Part shown: in pieces, positions 1 through 11,356 of the stretch
How positions within the stretch are numbered: the stretch's first letter is position 1
How the letters are laid out: each line of letters opens with the position of its first letter
Source of the DNA: Synaphobranchus kaupii
Lineage: Eukaryota; Chordata; Actinopteri; Anguilliformes; Synaphobranchidae
Direction of reading: 5' to 3'
Assembly: GCA_029718625.1 (NCBI GenBank)
Contig: CM056376.1
Location: forward strand, 88,975,675-89,039,674
DNA: 64,000 nt
Made by a program: the position numbers and the translations under genes
Notes under the pieces: generated by a model
The model's input: the letters and a program-made list of their open reading frames with translations, nothing else
Told to the model about the DNA's origin: nothing
Database searches by the model: none

Positions 1-96
1 TATACCTGTTCATTAAGCTTATCGCCCAATAAAAACGCTTCATACTAATGCTTTTTAATGTTAATATAGCTAATGGCTTCATGCTTTCCAAGAAGC

Positions 97-165
97 TACT
101 GTGGCCTAATGGCTAGAGTTGCGGTCTCTCCCACAGAGGATTGTGGGTTTGAGCCCAGCAGGGGA
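97..165 (+). repeat. tRNA-like pol III promoter (SINE-type head), copy 1
   Basis: An A-box-like stretch (GTGGCCTAATGGCTAGAG, near 101-118) is followed about 35 bases later by a B-box (GGTTTGAGCCC, 146-156). The same block recurs at 11090-11150, where the B-box is the perfect consensus GGTTCAAGCCC. The spacing is tRNA-like, but a full cloverleaf with an acceptor stem is not obvious, so it is read as a tRNA-derived SINE head or captured promoter inside the larger repeat, not a tRNA gene. Confidence 0.6.
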
Positions 166-324
166 CATGCTTATTTTCCACAAAAACAATGTGCAACTGT
201 TAAGTACTTTTCATTTCTTAGACTGTTATTATTTTCACATTAACACATGAACATATTTTTATTGCAAAGGCAAAAGAGGTTTCCAATATTAACTGTTCAA
301 TGTTTCACTTGTATATCACTTGTA

Positions 325-372
325 CACCTTCCCCAAACCGGACGCTCGCTCTTGTCTGGTTTGGGGAGGGTG
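325..372 (+). other. 48-nt perfect hairpin inside the repeat, copy 1
   Basis: The 5' arm (325-343, CACCTTCCCCAAACC...) pairs with the 3' arm (354-372, ...GGTTTGGGGAGGGTG) over 19 positions if G-U pairs are allowed, closing a loop of about 10 nt. The second copy (11309-11356) differs by one base in the arm and still pairs. It lies downstream of the tRNA-like promoter. No function is known; a structured RNA or a relic of inverted termini are both possible. Confidence 0.75.
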
Positions 373-1438
373 TTGCGCTCTGCTCTTGCGGTCATGACTG
401 ACAGACTGTGGAAACCGAACCTCAACGTACCCTTGCCAACATTCCTTTATTCATTAATTTCTTCACTTCAGCTCTGTTCACTTTATCCTTTTCACACATA
501 ACACAATGTCACCATAAAATTAATTACTAGGAAAATTAAGAATAGCCTACATTAAGAATTGATGATAGCCTCCTTTAAGCTGCAAGCCTTTAAGAGATCT
601 GATTTATAAACTGCCAATTCCCCAAACATATCTGATTCATGGTTAGTCACTTTAAAAAACTAAAAAACAATAGCCTCCAAAAGTGGCTCTAGTCTACGCT
701 ACTCTGCAGATAATGTAGCTTACTGCAAACACTTTTAATTATAATAATAACAATAATAAGAAGAATAATCTCTGGTATGTACTTTCTTAGTAGTATCTAT
801 TGTTTTCTTTCTGGCTAAGATTCCTGGGAAATATGTGTTGTCCAATTAAGCTTCTTAGCCAACGTTACTGTTGCCAGAGAGACGTCAGTCTGCTTCTAGT
901 CAGGAAGCAGATACAAGTAAGGCTACTACGAAGCGAATCAACATGCCTTATAGCCTACATTCATTGCACTACAGAAAACTAAACTAAACCTAGCTGTCCG
1001 GTACCAAAACATTTCCCACAGGGAAATGCTAATAGCCCTATTTTAAAACTGTATTTCCATATTTTACTGATGCAAACTATTTAGGCTATACTAGCTATTT
1101 AGGCTGTATGTCTTTCAGCTAGAATGTGTTTGCGTCTAGCCCATTGTGCATGCATGTCTCCATATAGACTTGGTTCATTAATTTACATGCTTCTTCATGA
1201 TCCATAGCTCAGGTGGCGCTGTTCATTGTATTTCATTACACATTAAATACTGCTCATCTACAAACTCTTTTAATGTAATTGTGTGCTGTCTGTAATAGGA
1301 TAATTGTTCTCATTCTTGTAAATAGAGGGCGTTATGGTTACGCGAATGTCTGCATACATTTCTTTGGAACGCATGTCTCTCTCCGTGTTTATCTTCATGC
1401 ATTATTCATCATTAGTTAGCTATAAAAAATCAGTGATA

Positions 1439-2658
1439 TCAGATAAAAAACGTCTACGACGTAGAAGAAATCCAAGTTACTCACACATAGCCCACATAGC
1501 GCTGTCTATAAGTTCTTACTTCCAACTTGCAAAAACTAGGTCTGCCTATAAAAGTCTTGATATCAAAATGTAGCCAAGTTACAACTAACAATATTGCCTA
1601 TCGTAGCTCACACTAAATAAACTAGCTCTATTCCAAAGCAATGCTATCCAAACTTTCCTAAATTATTTAATGCAACTTGGCCCTGTGTTTCTTCATCTTA
1701 CCATCTCAAGAGAATGTGGTCAATGAAACTGTATGTGCCACATCAAACTGCAAAATGAAAATAATTTATAGTGGAAATACTCTGATTCAGATGTGTTGCA
1801 CTTAGAAATTAAACAGAAAAATGACTACACTATAGGGCATGTTTGAACAATTGTCTGCATCCACTGCTTTGGGTCTATGAAAAGCACAGAATGAATAAAA
1901 TGTATTATTATTATTGTTATTATTATTATGTATTTATTGATTTATTTATTTGTATTTCTATCAAAACCTGTGTGGTCCTACAGATATCCTTGTGTTCACA
2001 AAATTCTGTTTGCAAATATCATAAATACTATTATGTTAAGAAAATTGGTACTATTACTTATTTGCCACCATCTGACCCACAAACATGTGTGGATACGTTT
2101 GTAAAAATGCTATATGTACGCTATTTTCTAGGTAAAAATATTACTCATTTTTATCTGCATTTATTTATTCATCACCCCTTTCTCTATTGTACATGATGTT
2201 TCTTGATATAAATGTCTGTTTGTGAATTGTAAAGAATTCTGTAGCAGCAGTTAACATTTTAAAACCTGTACATTTTCTAAAGTAAACTTGCCAACAAAGT
2301 ACAACCATATCCTTTCTGGAGTGTAATTGTTCATCAACTGTTAAAAACATTCATTGAAATCATATGTTGTTCCATGAGACACAATCTATTCACATGCAAA
2401 GATGAAGAAACACAGGGCCAAGTTGCATTAAATAATCTAGGAAAGTTTGGATAGCATTACTTTGGAATAGAGCTAGTTTATTTAGTGTGAGCTACGATAG
2501 GCAATATTGTTGGTTGTAACTTGGCCACATTTTGATATCAAGACTTTTATAGGCAGACCTAGTTTTTGCAAGTTGGAATTAAGAACTTATAGACAGCGCT
2601 ATGTAGGCTATGCGTGAGTAACTTGGCTTTTTTTACGTCGTAGACGTTTTTTATCTGA
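1439..2658. mobile_element. Foldback/MITE-like element with ~260-bp terminal inverted repeats
   Basis: The left arm 1439-1699 is the near-exact reverse complement of the right arm 2399-2658. Termini are TCAGATAAAAAACG... and ...CGTTTTTTATCTGA, and each is bordered outside by TA (1437-1438 and 2659-2660), as expected of a TA target duplication. The ~700-bp middle is AT-rich with a (TTA)n tract near 1908-1929 and no transposase. TA duplication suggests a Tc1/mariner-superfamily driver, but the long arms are unusual for it. A damaged relative with most of the left arm deleted is at 12173-13246. Confidence 0.8.
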
Positions 2659-3104
2659 TAAGATAATACAATACTCAGCCATGAAATTAGATTGTGACAA
2701 TAGGATATTTGAAAATAAATGTAATGAATGTTACACAAAGAAGTAATATTACGTAATACTACGCAGTGTAATGATGTAAAAATGTTCACACAAAACTATA
2801 GAATATGGTTTCAAAAGGTTACAAGCAATTAAATACATTTCATGGATAGATTGATTGTTTGATTGATTGATTATATATGGGGTGCCTGAGGTTAGGTGCC
2901 CTGCTGAGCCTATGACACAGTATGGCATATTCACCAAAGGAGGCCTTGAACATGGTATCAGATCATGATTTAGGATTTTATTAATGTGACACTGGCACAG
3001 TGTAAGTGCATCAGGATCTAATGCAACACAGAATTTTTTAGATCTGCCATTTCAACTCCTAGCTATTCTCTGAAGTATAATCGCCTTTCCTGGCAGGCAA
3101 ACGA

Positions 3105-3180
3105 TGTGCTTGTGTGTGTGTGTGCGTGCGCGCGCGAGTGTGCGTGTGCGCGCACGTGCGTGTGTGTGTGGATGTGTGTA
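3105..3180 (+). repeat. (TG)n/(CG)n alternating purine-pyrimidine tract
   Basis: Alternating TG and CG dinucleotides occupy most of this stretch, including a run of GCGCGCGCG. Such sequence can adopt Z-DNA. The neighbouring 2661-3104 holds nothing I recognise. Confidence 0.85.
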
Positions 3181-3299
3181 GCCCTGGAAAATGAAAAAGA
3201 TTTATTAGACAGAACAGAAGTACAGGAATATACCTTATGCATGTTGCACACCACCACTCTCTGAGGGGTTTGCACTAACTGCCAAGACCACACTAATAA

Positions 3300-3470
3300 C
3301 TCACACACATACATATTTACATGTACAAATACATCCATCAGAATATGCTCGCATGCCTTCACATGTTAACACATGCACACACACACAAACATACACACGC
3401 ACAGAAATGCAAAACATACACACACAAAACGCACAAACATACACACGCACACACACAGGCACAAAATAAC
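3300..3470 (+). repeat. Imperfect CA-rich microsatellite
   Basis: ACACA and CACACA units are interspersed with AAACAT and CGCA. Reading frames on either strand here are simple His/Thr-rich artefacts of the repeat. Confidence 0.75.
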
Positions 3471-4474
3471 CTCACTAATCTTCTTCTCAGTAGCTTAAAG
3501 CCTCTGAAGAAGCTTAATAATTTAAAAGGAAAACAGCAGCAGAGCTTTTAAGGACATATGTGCACAGATTAGCCCAATGGGGTACTCCAAACCAGCAATG
3601 AGAGAGCGGGACACACAGGAACAGCCACCTCATCATCGTTTCTCCACATCCACAAAAATCCACAAAGTCAAGCATCAATCTGCCCTCAGTCGCACATAAT
3701 CCCAAACAGAACAGACCTCAGCACTACACCAGGGCTCCAGCCCTGGCTTCCCTGAAAGGCTCTGTACTGCATCTGTTCTACAGTTAGGGATGTGCACTCA
3801 AGTGCACATTATACAAATGGAGAAATTTACATTTTAGAAAATTCTTTGATGTGATTGCTCGCTTGATTTTATTAGCCTTGAGGGGGAAAAAAAGGTTTCA
3901 GTTTTTCTTGCTAACACCAGCATAGAGATAAATAAAGAGAAGCTGACGCTAGGTTAGAATGGTTACAGGGAAAACAAATATGGTAGTTTTTTTCTGATTG
4001 CGATAGGTTGCGAGCATTTAAAAAAATTAATTAATTCAGATTTGCTAAATTCAAATTCAAATTCAAGATTTACACCGTACTCGTTCCTGGATAATTGTTT
4101 ATGGTCGCTCCAGTGTTCCTAATTTAAGGTGGCACATTTCTAGGTAGCACAGTTTACATTTAGGTTGTATATGCGACCAAACGGTCACACATTTGAGCCC
4201 TGAATAGTTTTACGTAAAATATAAAATGGTTTTTTAAAATGTGTTTTACAAAAATCTAGCAATGGAAACAACCATATTTCAAGAATGAGAAGTAAATAAC
4301 AAGACCCCCCTTGTTTATTAATTGATTTATATTGCCAGAAGAATAAATGCTGCTTATTCTTGTATATTTCTCCATTCCAGCTTTAGACTGTCCTTAAACA
4401 AAATACTATATTTTTATCTAAGAAAATTCAAAGAGCCAGTGCATTGAAATGTAACTGAAATGCATACAAATTTA
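3471..4474. other. No gene or classifiable repeat seen
   Basis: AT-rich DNA without a long reading frame, splice-framed exon or recognisable transposon ends. Confidence 0.6.
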
Positions 4475-4703
4475 GTGTAGTATAATGGTTAAGGAACTGG
4501 CCTTGTAACCGAAAGGTTGCAGGTTCAAGTCCCAGGTAGGACACTGCCATTGTACCCGTGAGCAAGGTACCTAACCTGAATCTCCTCCCTATATATCCAG
4601 CTGTATAAATGGATAATATGTAAAAAAATAAATAAATACATAAAAATGCTAAAAAGTTGTGCAAGTCGCTCTGGATAAGAGCGTCTGCTAAATGCCTGTA
4701 ATG
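4475..4703 (+). mobile_element. tRNA-derived SINE with L2-type 3' tail (HAmo/V-SINE-like)
   Basis: The head has a clear A-box region (TAGTATAATGGTTAAGGA, near 4478-4495) and a perfect B-box (GGTTCAAGTCC, 4522-4532). The body includes CCGTGAGCAAGGTACCTAAC, a segment I recall from teleost V-type SINEs. The tail (GCTCTGGATAAGAGCGTCTG through AAATGCCTGTAATG) is the L2-type 3' hairpin region, and a related tail ends the LINE at 47382-47408. An A/T-rich stretch (AAAAAATAAATAAATA) lies before the tail. Transcribed by pol III when active; mobilised by an L2-clade LINE. Family name is from memory. Confidence 0.9.
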
Positions 4704-4990
4704 AACCACTGAACACAAACAAAAGATTTGTAATTTGTTCCTATTAATAATTTTAGCTCTTCTCTCAATGTGCAAAGATAACAAAGCATATAAACCTTTT
4801 TTTTTTAAAATTCATTATAGGGGAAGCTGCAGTGTTTAAGAGATGCAGTACATTGTAGAAAATAGTAGTGACAATAATTATAATAAGTATTTACATTTCA
4901 ATATGTGTATTACTGTAATATCATTAGTTAAAGCCATAGGGAGCAAGGATCCAAAATGAATAAGAGGTCCATAATTGAAGAAAATAAAAA
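4704..4990. other. AT-rich DNA, nothing recognised
   Basis: No reading frame or repeat signature was seen between the SINE and the next repeat candidate. Confidence 0.5.
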
Positions 4991-4994
4991 TAGG

Positions 4995-5345
4995 TCTGCT
5001 TAGCGGCTCATTCAGTAAAGGCACCATGCTGTGGATTCCCATGGTTTTAGATCGACTGTGGCTGGTAGCTCTGCAAGGCGATGGGCGATTGCTTCGCCCA
5101 GGTTCTGGGAGTGTTCAGTCGGTCAGGGGTCCGTGATCATCGCTATATAGTGGCCCCCACTGGTCGATCGGGCACCGTGGACAGCATGCTAAAGTCGTAT
5201 ATAAAAGGTCTCCCTCCGACTCCACTCTGTGTGGCTTAGCTGTAGTCTGCGTTATGAAAAGAAGCATCTGCCAACACCATGTTTTGGAGGAGAATCATGG
5301 ATGTCTACACACCAATTCCAAATCAAAATAATAATAATAATAATA
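4995..5345 (+). repeat. SINE-like element candidate with (AAT)n tail
   Basis: A ~330-bp block of higher GC than its surroundings starts at TTAGCGGCTCATTCAGTAAA and ends in (AATAAT)n at 5327-5345, the layout of a SINE with a simple-repeat tail. A degenerate B-box (GGTTTTAGATCGAC) sits at about 5044. It contains TCGTATATAAAAGG (5195-5208), a TATA-like box. There is no second copy in this window to confirm it. Confidence 0.4.
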
Positions 5346-6056
5346 CAAATGTACTTATGTATTACAATTTCCAATTTCCAATCACCAAAATCAATTGCGT
5401 CATATTTATTAAGCTACAAAAGATTACATATATAGTACAATGCAATGACCTGTTTCAACCTTCGAGACGTTCTGACAGCTTGATCTCCCTTTTTGTATAT
5501 GCTGTCTTACTCCCTTTGATGTGCTAGAAATGTATCAAATTTCAGGGTTAAAGGTCATAAACGTCCACATGAGTTTTTAACGAGAGATAGTTTTATCTCT
5601 GAGTGAGCCTTTCTGCTCCAATTACTTTTCCATAAGCTGTAAAAACAAAAGCATCTCTGACCTTTGAATGGTGCTTAAAAAGAAAACTCAACAGATTTTC
5701 CACTATAGCAGCATTTGTCTCTGGAATTATGACTTTGTTTTTGATGTAGGAACCGACTGGAGAAGTGCAATCATGCAGCTTGTTCTGAGTTAAAATTTAT
5801 TTTCTGTCCTTGGTGAGCTGCTCCAGTGCTCCAGTCTCACTCATGTCAAAAGAGGTCATGTTTGATTCACACTGATATGTTTGACATGTTTGATCCCATG
5901 ACTGTACCTATCCATCCTGAGAAGCAAAACAATGCTATAATATACTGCAGATTTATTATCTTAATTACGACCATGTTGAAGTTATTAAATTATCCATTCT
6001 CATTATTATTGTGAGTCTTTGTTCCTGTCTTCAGTTTTACCTGTGCATTGACAGTA
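5346..6056. other. No gene or classifiable repeat seen
   Basis: AT-rich sequence with no long frame or transposon ends. Confidence 0.5.
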
Positions 6057-6058
6057 TA

Positions 6059-6782
6059 GAGTACTCAAGTGAGTACGTCAGACGTGCGTCAAACGTTCCT
6101 GGATTAGCCTGTGTGGTATAAGGATATAGACCATATATCGCATGTTCAAATTTTTATTTTTGAAATTAATGGATTCATGATTGTAGTTTGTCTTGTAGTC
6201 CACTGTAACGGACTACACATATCCAGTACTGCAACGCACGGGTGGTTCTCGACCAGTAAGATATCATTATCTCGTAATTTTTGGCAGAATGGCAGTAGCC
6301 TGCCACTGACGACGAGCTAACATTAGCTAAGTTGAGAAGCCTGCCCGACAAGGTCAAAAACTGTGCTACGGTTAACCACATAAAGCAATTCTAGCTTTTA
6401 GTCCTTCAAGCTAGCTAGCTAACATTAGAAAAAAGTGTTAAAATGGAGCTGCGTGCTACTGCTGGCTAACGTTATATGACAACGTTGGAGACAACGCTAC
6501 ACTACGGTTGCTCGTCCGCAGGGAATTATGGGACGTCAAGTTTTTAAACAGTGCCTGCGCTGGTATATTCACAGAAAAATACTAAAATGTAAAATATACT
6601 CGAAGCTGGTCCCGAAAAACTACATATTTTGCGAACGGGCGTTATATTGAACAATGCAGGAAATTGATGGTAAGACATAATCACTAGAAATGGTTTAAAA
6701 GTAAATTTTAGTTAATGTCTACGCTCTAAATGAATGGGGAATTTACTTCCGAAACCAGTGTGACGTAGTCACTTGAGTACTC
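6059..6782. mobile_element. Non-autonomous DNA transposon, 724 bp, 22-bp TIRs, TA target site
   Basis: The left end GAGTACTCAAGTGAGTACG (from 6059) is inverted at the right end (...CACTTGAGTACTC, ending 6782) with one mismatch in 22 bases. Both ends are bordered by TA (6057-6058, 6783-6784). The interior has no transposase frame but has several GCTAGC/TAACATTAGC motifs. The superfamily is not certain; a TA dinucleotide target fits Tc1/mariner-like or ISL2EU-like elements. Confidence 0.8.
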
Positions 6783-7372
6783 TATTCTTTAGGAGCGGCA
6801 CAGCATGTTTACTCTTATGGAATGCTGGAGCATGACCTTTACCCTTATTTTAGTATAACTGCATAGCACAATATAACACGACAACCATGTTATACAATGT
6901 ATTAAAGCTATATACCAGCCAGTCATTCTGAAGATAGTCAAGTAATCTCTGGCCTTGTAGGCAGAACACTGACATCAACCAATTGATCTGTTCTGTTATG
7001 TCTGTCAAATGCATAAGATGGCCAACACAATTGCTTTATAAAGTGAGCAGTTTTCAGAAAGCTTGGACAATTGTTTTTCCATGGTGAGACATATTCATTA
7101 AATGATGAGGTTATGCAGAGACTTTTTAGTTTTGATACACCTTTGAAGCTTTGACAGGGGTATATTTAGAAATGGATTATACTTTAGCTTTATGTGACTC
7201 TAGCACTGAGTCACAGAGAACCTCCTAACCCACCTCTTCAACTGAAATCCACATTATTCAAAAGGGCAAAGCCTCTCTAAGTCATAGATGTCATGTCAGT
7301 ATATGGATTTCATGATAACTTGGTCTTTTAAACATTCATGGGTAACTTATTTGATGTGTATGTTAGCTTTAG

Positions 7373-7399
7373 CCCCCCCCCCCCCCCCCCCCCCCCCCC
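7373..7399 (+). repeat. Homopolymer C27
   Basis: Twenty-seven uninterrupted C residues; the longest homopolymer seen in the window. Confidence 0.95.
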
Positions 7400-8845
7400 A
7401 CGGCCTGTTTCTTTCTCATTTATCCATTAATTTGTTTATTAATTTCTGAGGCCACTCTGTTATCAAGGCTATGTCAAAATATTCTTCACTCCCCAACCTC
7501 CTTTCCTCCACTCCCCCACTACCACTCCTCTCCTACCCGGAAGTATGCAAAACTGCCTGAACGTTTTCAGTACAAGTATTTGCATGTACAGTATACAATG
7601 TACCTGACATTGCTGTTTGCGTCGAGACAATAATTAATATGTAACCATTAATATTTAAATAAGATGTAGTCACCAACATTAGATTAAAACACAAAGATCC
7701 TTTTCTGGGGCACAGAGGGGAGGAGGTGGTAGTGGAGGAGGGAGGGAGCTTTTTTTTTAGAGTATTGGGACGCAGCTTATATTGACTAATACCATACATG
7801 CTTTAGTGAGTGTGGCAACAAAACCTTGGATTCACAAAGAAGAAATCTCTTTGAAAACCTTGAAGAAGAACTATTTGTTACATTGACAGACAGGGGCGAT
7901 AAACAGCATGCTATCCTGTAGCAAAAACAGATTTATGTGCAGAAGCAGGGGTCTTGAGCCCTGCAGAACTGTGCGTGACATTGACATTAGTATTTATTGA
8001 ACCACTGTTCAAGCACTGTTGTGTAGATGGAGAAGGAGATCTGAGCTTGAACTTAACAGTCTGCATAGGGAAAAGGATATATCATGGCTCCTGTTACTGG
8101 AATCAGGGGTGGAATGTTACTTCTCTTACTGCCTGAGATCAGAGATAAAGGACATTAACCCTGTTGCTGCTGTTACCTGCTGTAGTCAAGGGTAGAGGGA
8201 GTGAATGAAATACAGAGGGATGTCTTGACGGACAACTCTTTGATCCAGTCTCTACTCCTGTCCTTCGCAGAGCAGACTGTGGACATCAATGGTCATAAAA
8301 TAGTATTATCCGGAAATGCACCTCAGAGATAAACTTGAAAATCTTTATGCATCTCAGTGCAGAATCCAGTAGATGATGTGTCATCGGCAGGCAGTTGCCT
8401 CTGGAGACTATGTGCATGTGTATGTGAGTGCGTGTGTGTGTGTGTAGAGTGTTTCTGGGTCACCTCCATATGAAGAGCACGCCGCAGTAATGAACTGCAC
8501 CTCTTTCATGGCAGATGGAAAATATGCCGGGATTGCCTCCGCCCACGGCTCTGCCCACCTGCAGACTTCCTGGCCCTCTCCGCCGCCAGCCTGCCGTGGC
8601 CATGGCGCCTTGTATCAGGTGATGGAGAGAGAGGGTGAGGGTGGTGTCGACTGAGACAGTGGAAACATTGCCTCATTATCATTAATATTTCAGGAAAGCT
8701 TTAACTTGGTGAAAGCCAACACCATCCCACATATTCCATGGTGTCACTGGGAGAGCAGATCAAGTGCTCGACTCCACATGCCAATATTGTTATAGTACAA
8801 ACAGTGATGCAAGGCTTCATCTATTATTCATACCTGTGATGGGAA

Positions 8846-8864
8846 GGGGGGGGGGGGGGGGGGG
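8846..8864 (+). repeat. Homopolymer G19
   Basis: Nineteen uninterrupted G residues, preceded by GGGAA. Confidence 0.95.
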
Positions 8865-11089
8865 CTGGGCTTGCTGGTAGGGTACAAAGACTCAGGAGTC
8901 CAGGAGGCCCCAAAAAAAGAGTGTGTCTGAAAGCTCCAGGGCTTACTCACTGCTCCCTTGCACCTAGCAACTGTCGGGGGGAGCAGCAGTCTAAAGGGAT
9001 CAAATCCCAGCTGGGGGCCAACCCTGCTGCATATTGTCATTTCTCCAGCGGAGGTCTTGATGTAGGAATGGACGCCATGTTGGATGCAAGTGGGCCATTT
9101 ATCAAGTGAATGACCAAGGTAATGCAATCCCTACAGGACTTGCTCTGCAACCAAATCTGGAAAGATGGAAGCGGGATACAGGTTGTTTCGGAGCCAGTGA
9201 CCGGGAGGAGTGACAGTAGCGGCCAGTAGATCGCAGTGCTGCTCGGTACGCTATGGCCCGTTTACATTCTATCTGCCTTACCGAGCCACTCTGGATATGA
9301 CGTCGGCGCTTGTCACCCCTTCATCAATAGTTAAAAAGTGCTCTGTAACCAACTGATGAAATGGCCTCATTTTTCCCGGGTACAGAAATGTGCGGGAGTT
9401 GCTGGGCAACACTGCCGTTTTTCCAGCCTTAAAGAAGCACATCTGACAGATGCTCCCTTTCAGTGACTCTCCTCTCTAAGTGACCATGGTTTTGCCACAA
9501 TTAGAATCACTTTATTCTCTCTTTGTTCACTTTGTTTAGACATCCTAGAATCTTTTCAGGACAAAGGCAACTAAATGGTGTTGTTTAGCACATTGTTGTA
9601 GTAACTGAACGTATGACATTTTAATTCTCTCCATCAATGACATTTTAAGACATTCAGTACTCTACCAATCCCGCACACACACTTCCCTGAAAACCAGACA
9701 CGATGTCTGGAAGCAATTTTCACTTTGTACGTACTGTATATTTGGGGTACCATAATGTACCATGGCTCAGGCTAATAAGAATAAAGATTCTAATGTCAGG
9801 ACTGATTTGTCCCATGCAACCCACAACGCAACAGTTTAGTTAACAAGCTAAACAGCTAGTCAGTCTATATGCTTAGTAAAATGAATTAATAGTTTAAATA
9901 ATACACTGAGAGGTAAATCACAGCATTAACTCATAATGAAAAGCATAATGAAAACACTCACTAAAGACTAGTGCATGTAACATCACAGTTTTGTGACACC
10001 ATGGAAAATTATTCTATCACTAAATACAGCTATACCTACTGGTAATGATTATTCAGCTAAATTTTAATTAAGGGAAATGATTTGAAATAGGTTGAGAGAG
10101 TAATGATTGATATACTGAGTTAGGATAAGTTTTCTGTGCTCCCTAGCACAAAAGGAGCGAGTTACAGTGAAATAGTGCAGACTGCAGAGCTTTGCCTGGA
10201 AGCTTTGTCAATAAATAGCTACCGTCAAGAAAGTGTGAACCACACACTACCAACCAAGTGCTGAGGATTTAAATGTTCCCTCCAAGAACCTTTAAAAATA
10301 TAATCAGGGTGCTGTATCGCTTGCAAATTACCTGTTTGTTTTTTTCTGGTCTATGGCCTAAATGATAATACTAGGATATATCAATTGCAACCTAAGTTAA
10401 CTTTGTTTTGAAGATTTATATTGAACTGTTAATTAATTGGTTTGTATAATCGTATGAATATTTTATTTTAGGTTCAAACATCCATGTTGCCAGTGTATCA
10501 ATCATACATTGGTTAAATGTCTGCACTGTCCCCATATCACCATTATATGTATTCACAAGGACTGTTTCTGTATCCCCATTTGTTTACCTTATAGATTTCA
10601 GTATAAATGAATGAATGTATGGTACAGGACCATTTTGAAAAGCAATGTGTGTTGGGAAGATAAATTGGGATGGCAGGTATGCCATCCGCCAAGTTACGGC
10701 TTGGTGGGGCATGCCGCATACCTGTACAGAACCGAGAGTTTGGCACTTTTCAGGGTTTCCTACAGAAGTAACCACAATGACTATAGACGCTCAGCCCTTA
10801 AAAACATTAACTTCTGTATGAAGATGCAACTTCACACATCCACACAATAAAGCCCCAAACTTGGGTTATTTTGCCGTTTTTCTCCTTCCTCTTCCGCTTC
10901 TTCTTCCCATTTTTCCTGCCAAACTGCCTGCCTCCGTCGCGATGTTATCCAATGGGGAGAATTATTCTTTGAGGGTATGATCCGTATACCTGTTCATCAA
11001 GCTTATCGCCCAATAAAAATGCTTCATACTAGTGCTTTTTAATGTTTATATAGCTAATGGCTTCATGCTTTCCAAGAAGCTACTGTGGC

Positions 11090-11150
11090 CTAATGGCTAG
11101 AGTTGCAGTCTCTCACACAGAGGATTGTGGGTTCAAGCCCAGCAGGGGTC
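11090..11150 (+). repeat. tRNA-like pol III promoter, copy 2
   Basis: Same block as 97-165; the A-box-like region begins near 11094 and the B-box GGTTCAAGCCC lies at 11130-11140 with full consensus match. Confidence 0.65.
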
Positions 11151-11308
11151 ATGCTTATTTTCCACAAAAACAATGTGCAACTGTTAAGTACTTTTCATTT
11201 CTTAGAATGTTATTATTTTCACATTAACATATTAACGTATTTTTATTGCAAAGGCAAAAGAGGTTTCCAATATTAACTGTTCAATGTTTCACTTGTATTT
11301 CACTTGTA

Positions 11309-11356
11309 CACCTTCCCCAAACTGGACGCTCGCTCCTGTCTGGTTTGGGGAGGGTG
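11309..11356 (+). other. 48-nt hairpin, copy 2
   Basis: Same hairpin as 325-372. The 5' arm carries CAAACTGGAC where copy 1 has CAAACCGGAC; pairing to the unchanged 3' arm is kept through a G-U pair. Confidence 0.75.

Larger units (their letters stand above)
1..2658 (+). repeat. Unclassified dispersed repeat of >2.6 kb, copy 1
   Basis: The segment aligns by eye with 10985-13246 in the same orientation at high identity over most of its length, starting at the first base of the window, so the true left end is not visible. Both copies stop matching at exactly the same base, the outer end of an inverted-repeat arm (2658 here, 13246 there), which marks a real element terminus. Parts in order: tRNA-like promoter box, a 48-nt hairpin, an AT-rich stretch with no long reading frame, and the long-TIR element 1439-2658. 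No coding potential was recognised. It could be a large non-autonomous transposon, or a composite in which a foldback element sits at the edge of an older repeat. Confidence 0.85.
6785..10984. other. 4.2 kb without a recognisable gene
   Basis: Largely unique-looking DNA. It contains a C27 run, a G19 run and a short (TG)n tract at 8419-8446. The GC-rich patch 8510-8640 (TGCCGGGATTGCCTCCGCCC...) is not part of an open frame of note. All reading frames are below 100 codons and have no family resemblance. Confidence 0.6.

Noticed and set aside
97..165. A functional tRNA gene
   Set aside because: A and B boxes are present, but no convincing acceptor stem or complete cloverleaf was found, and the block belongs to a dispersed repeat.
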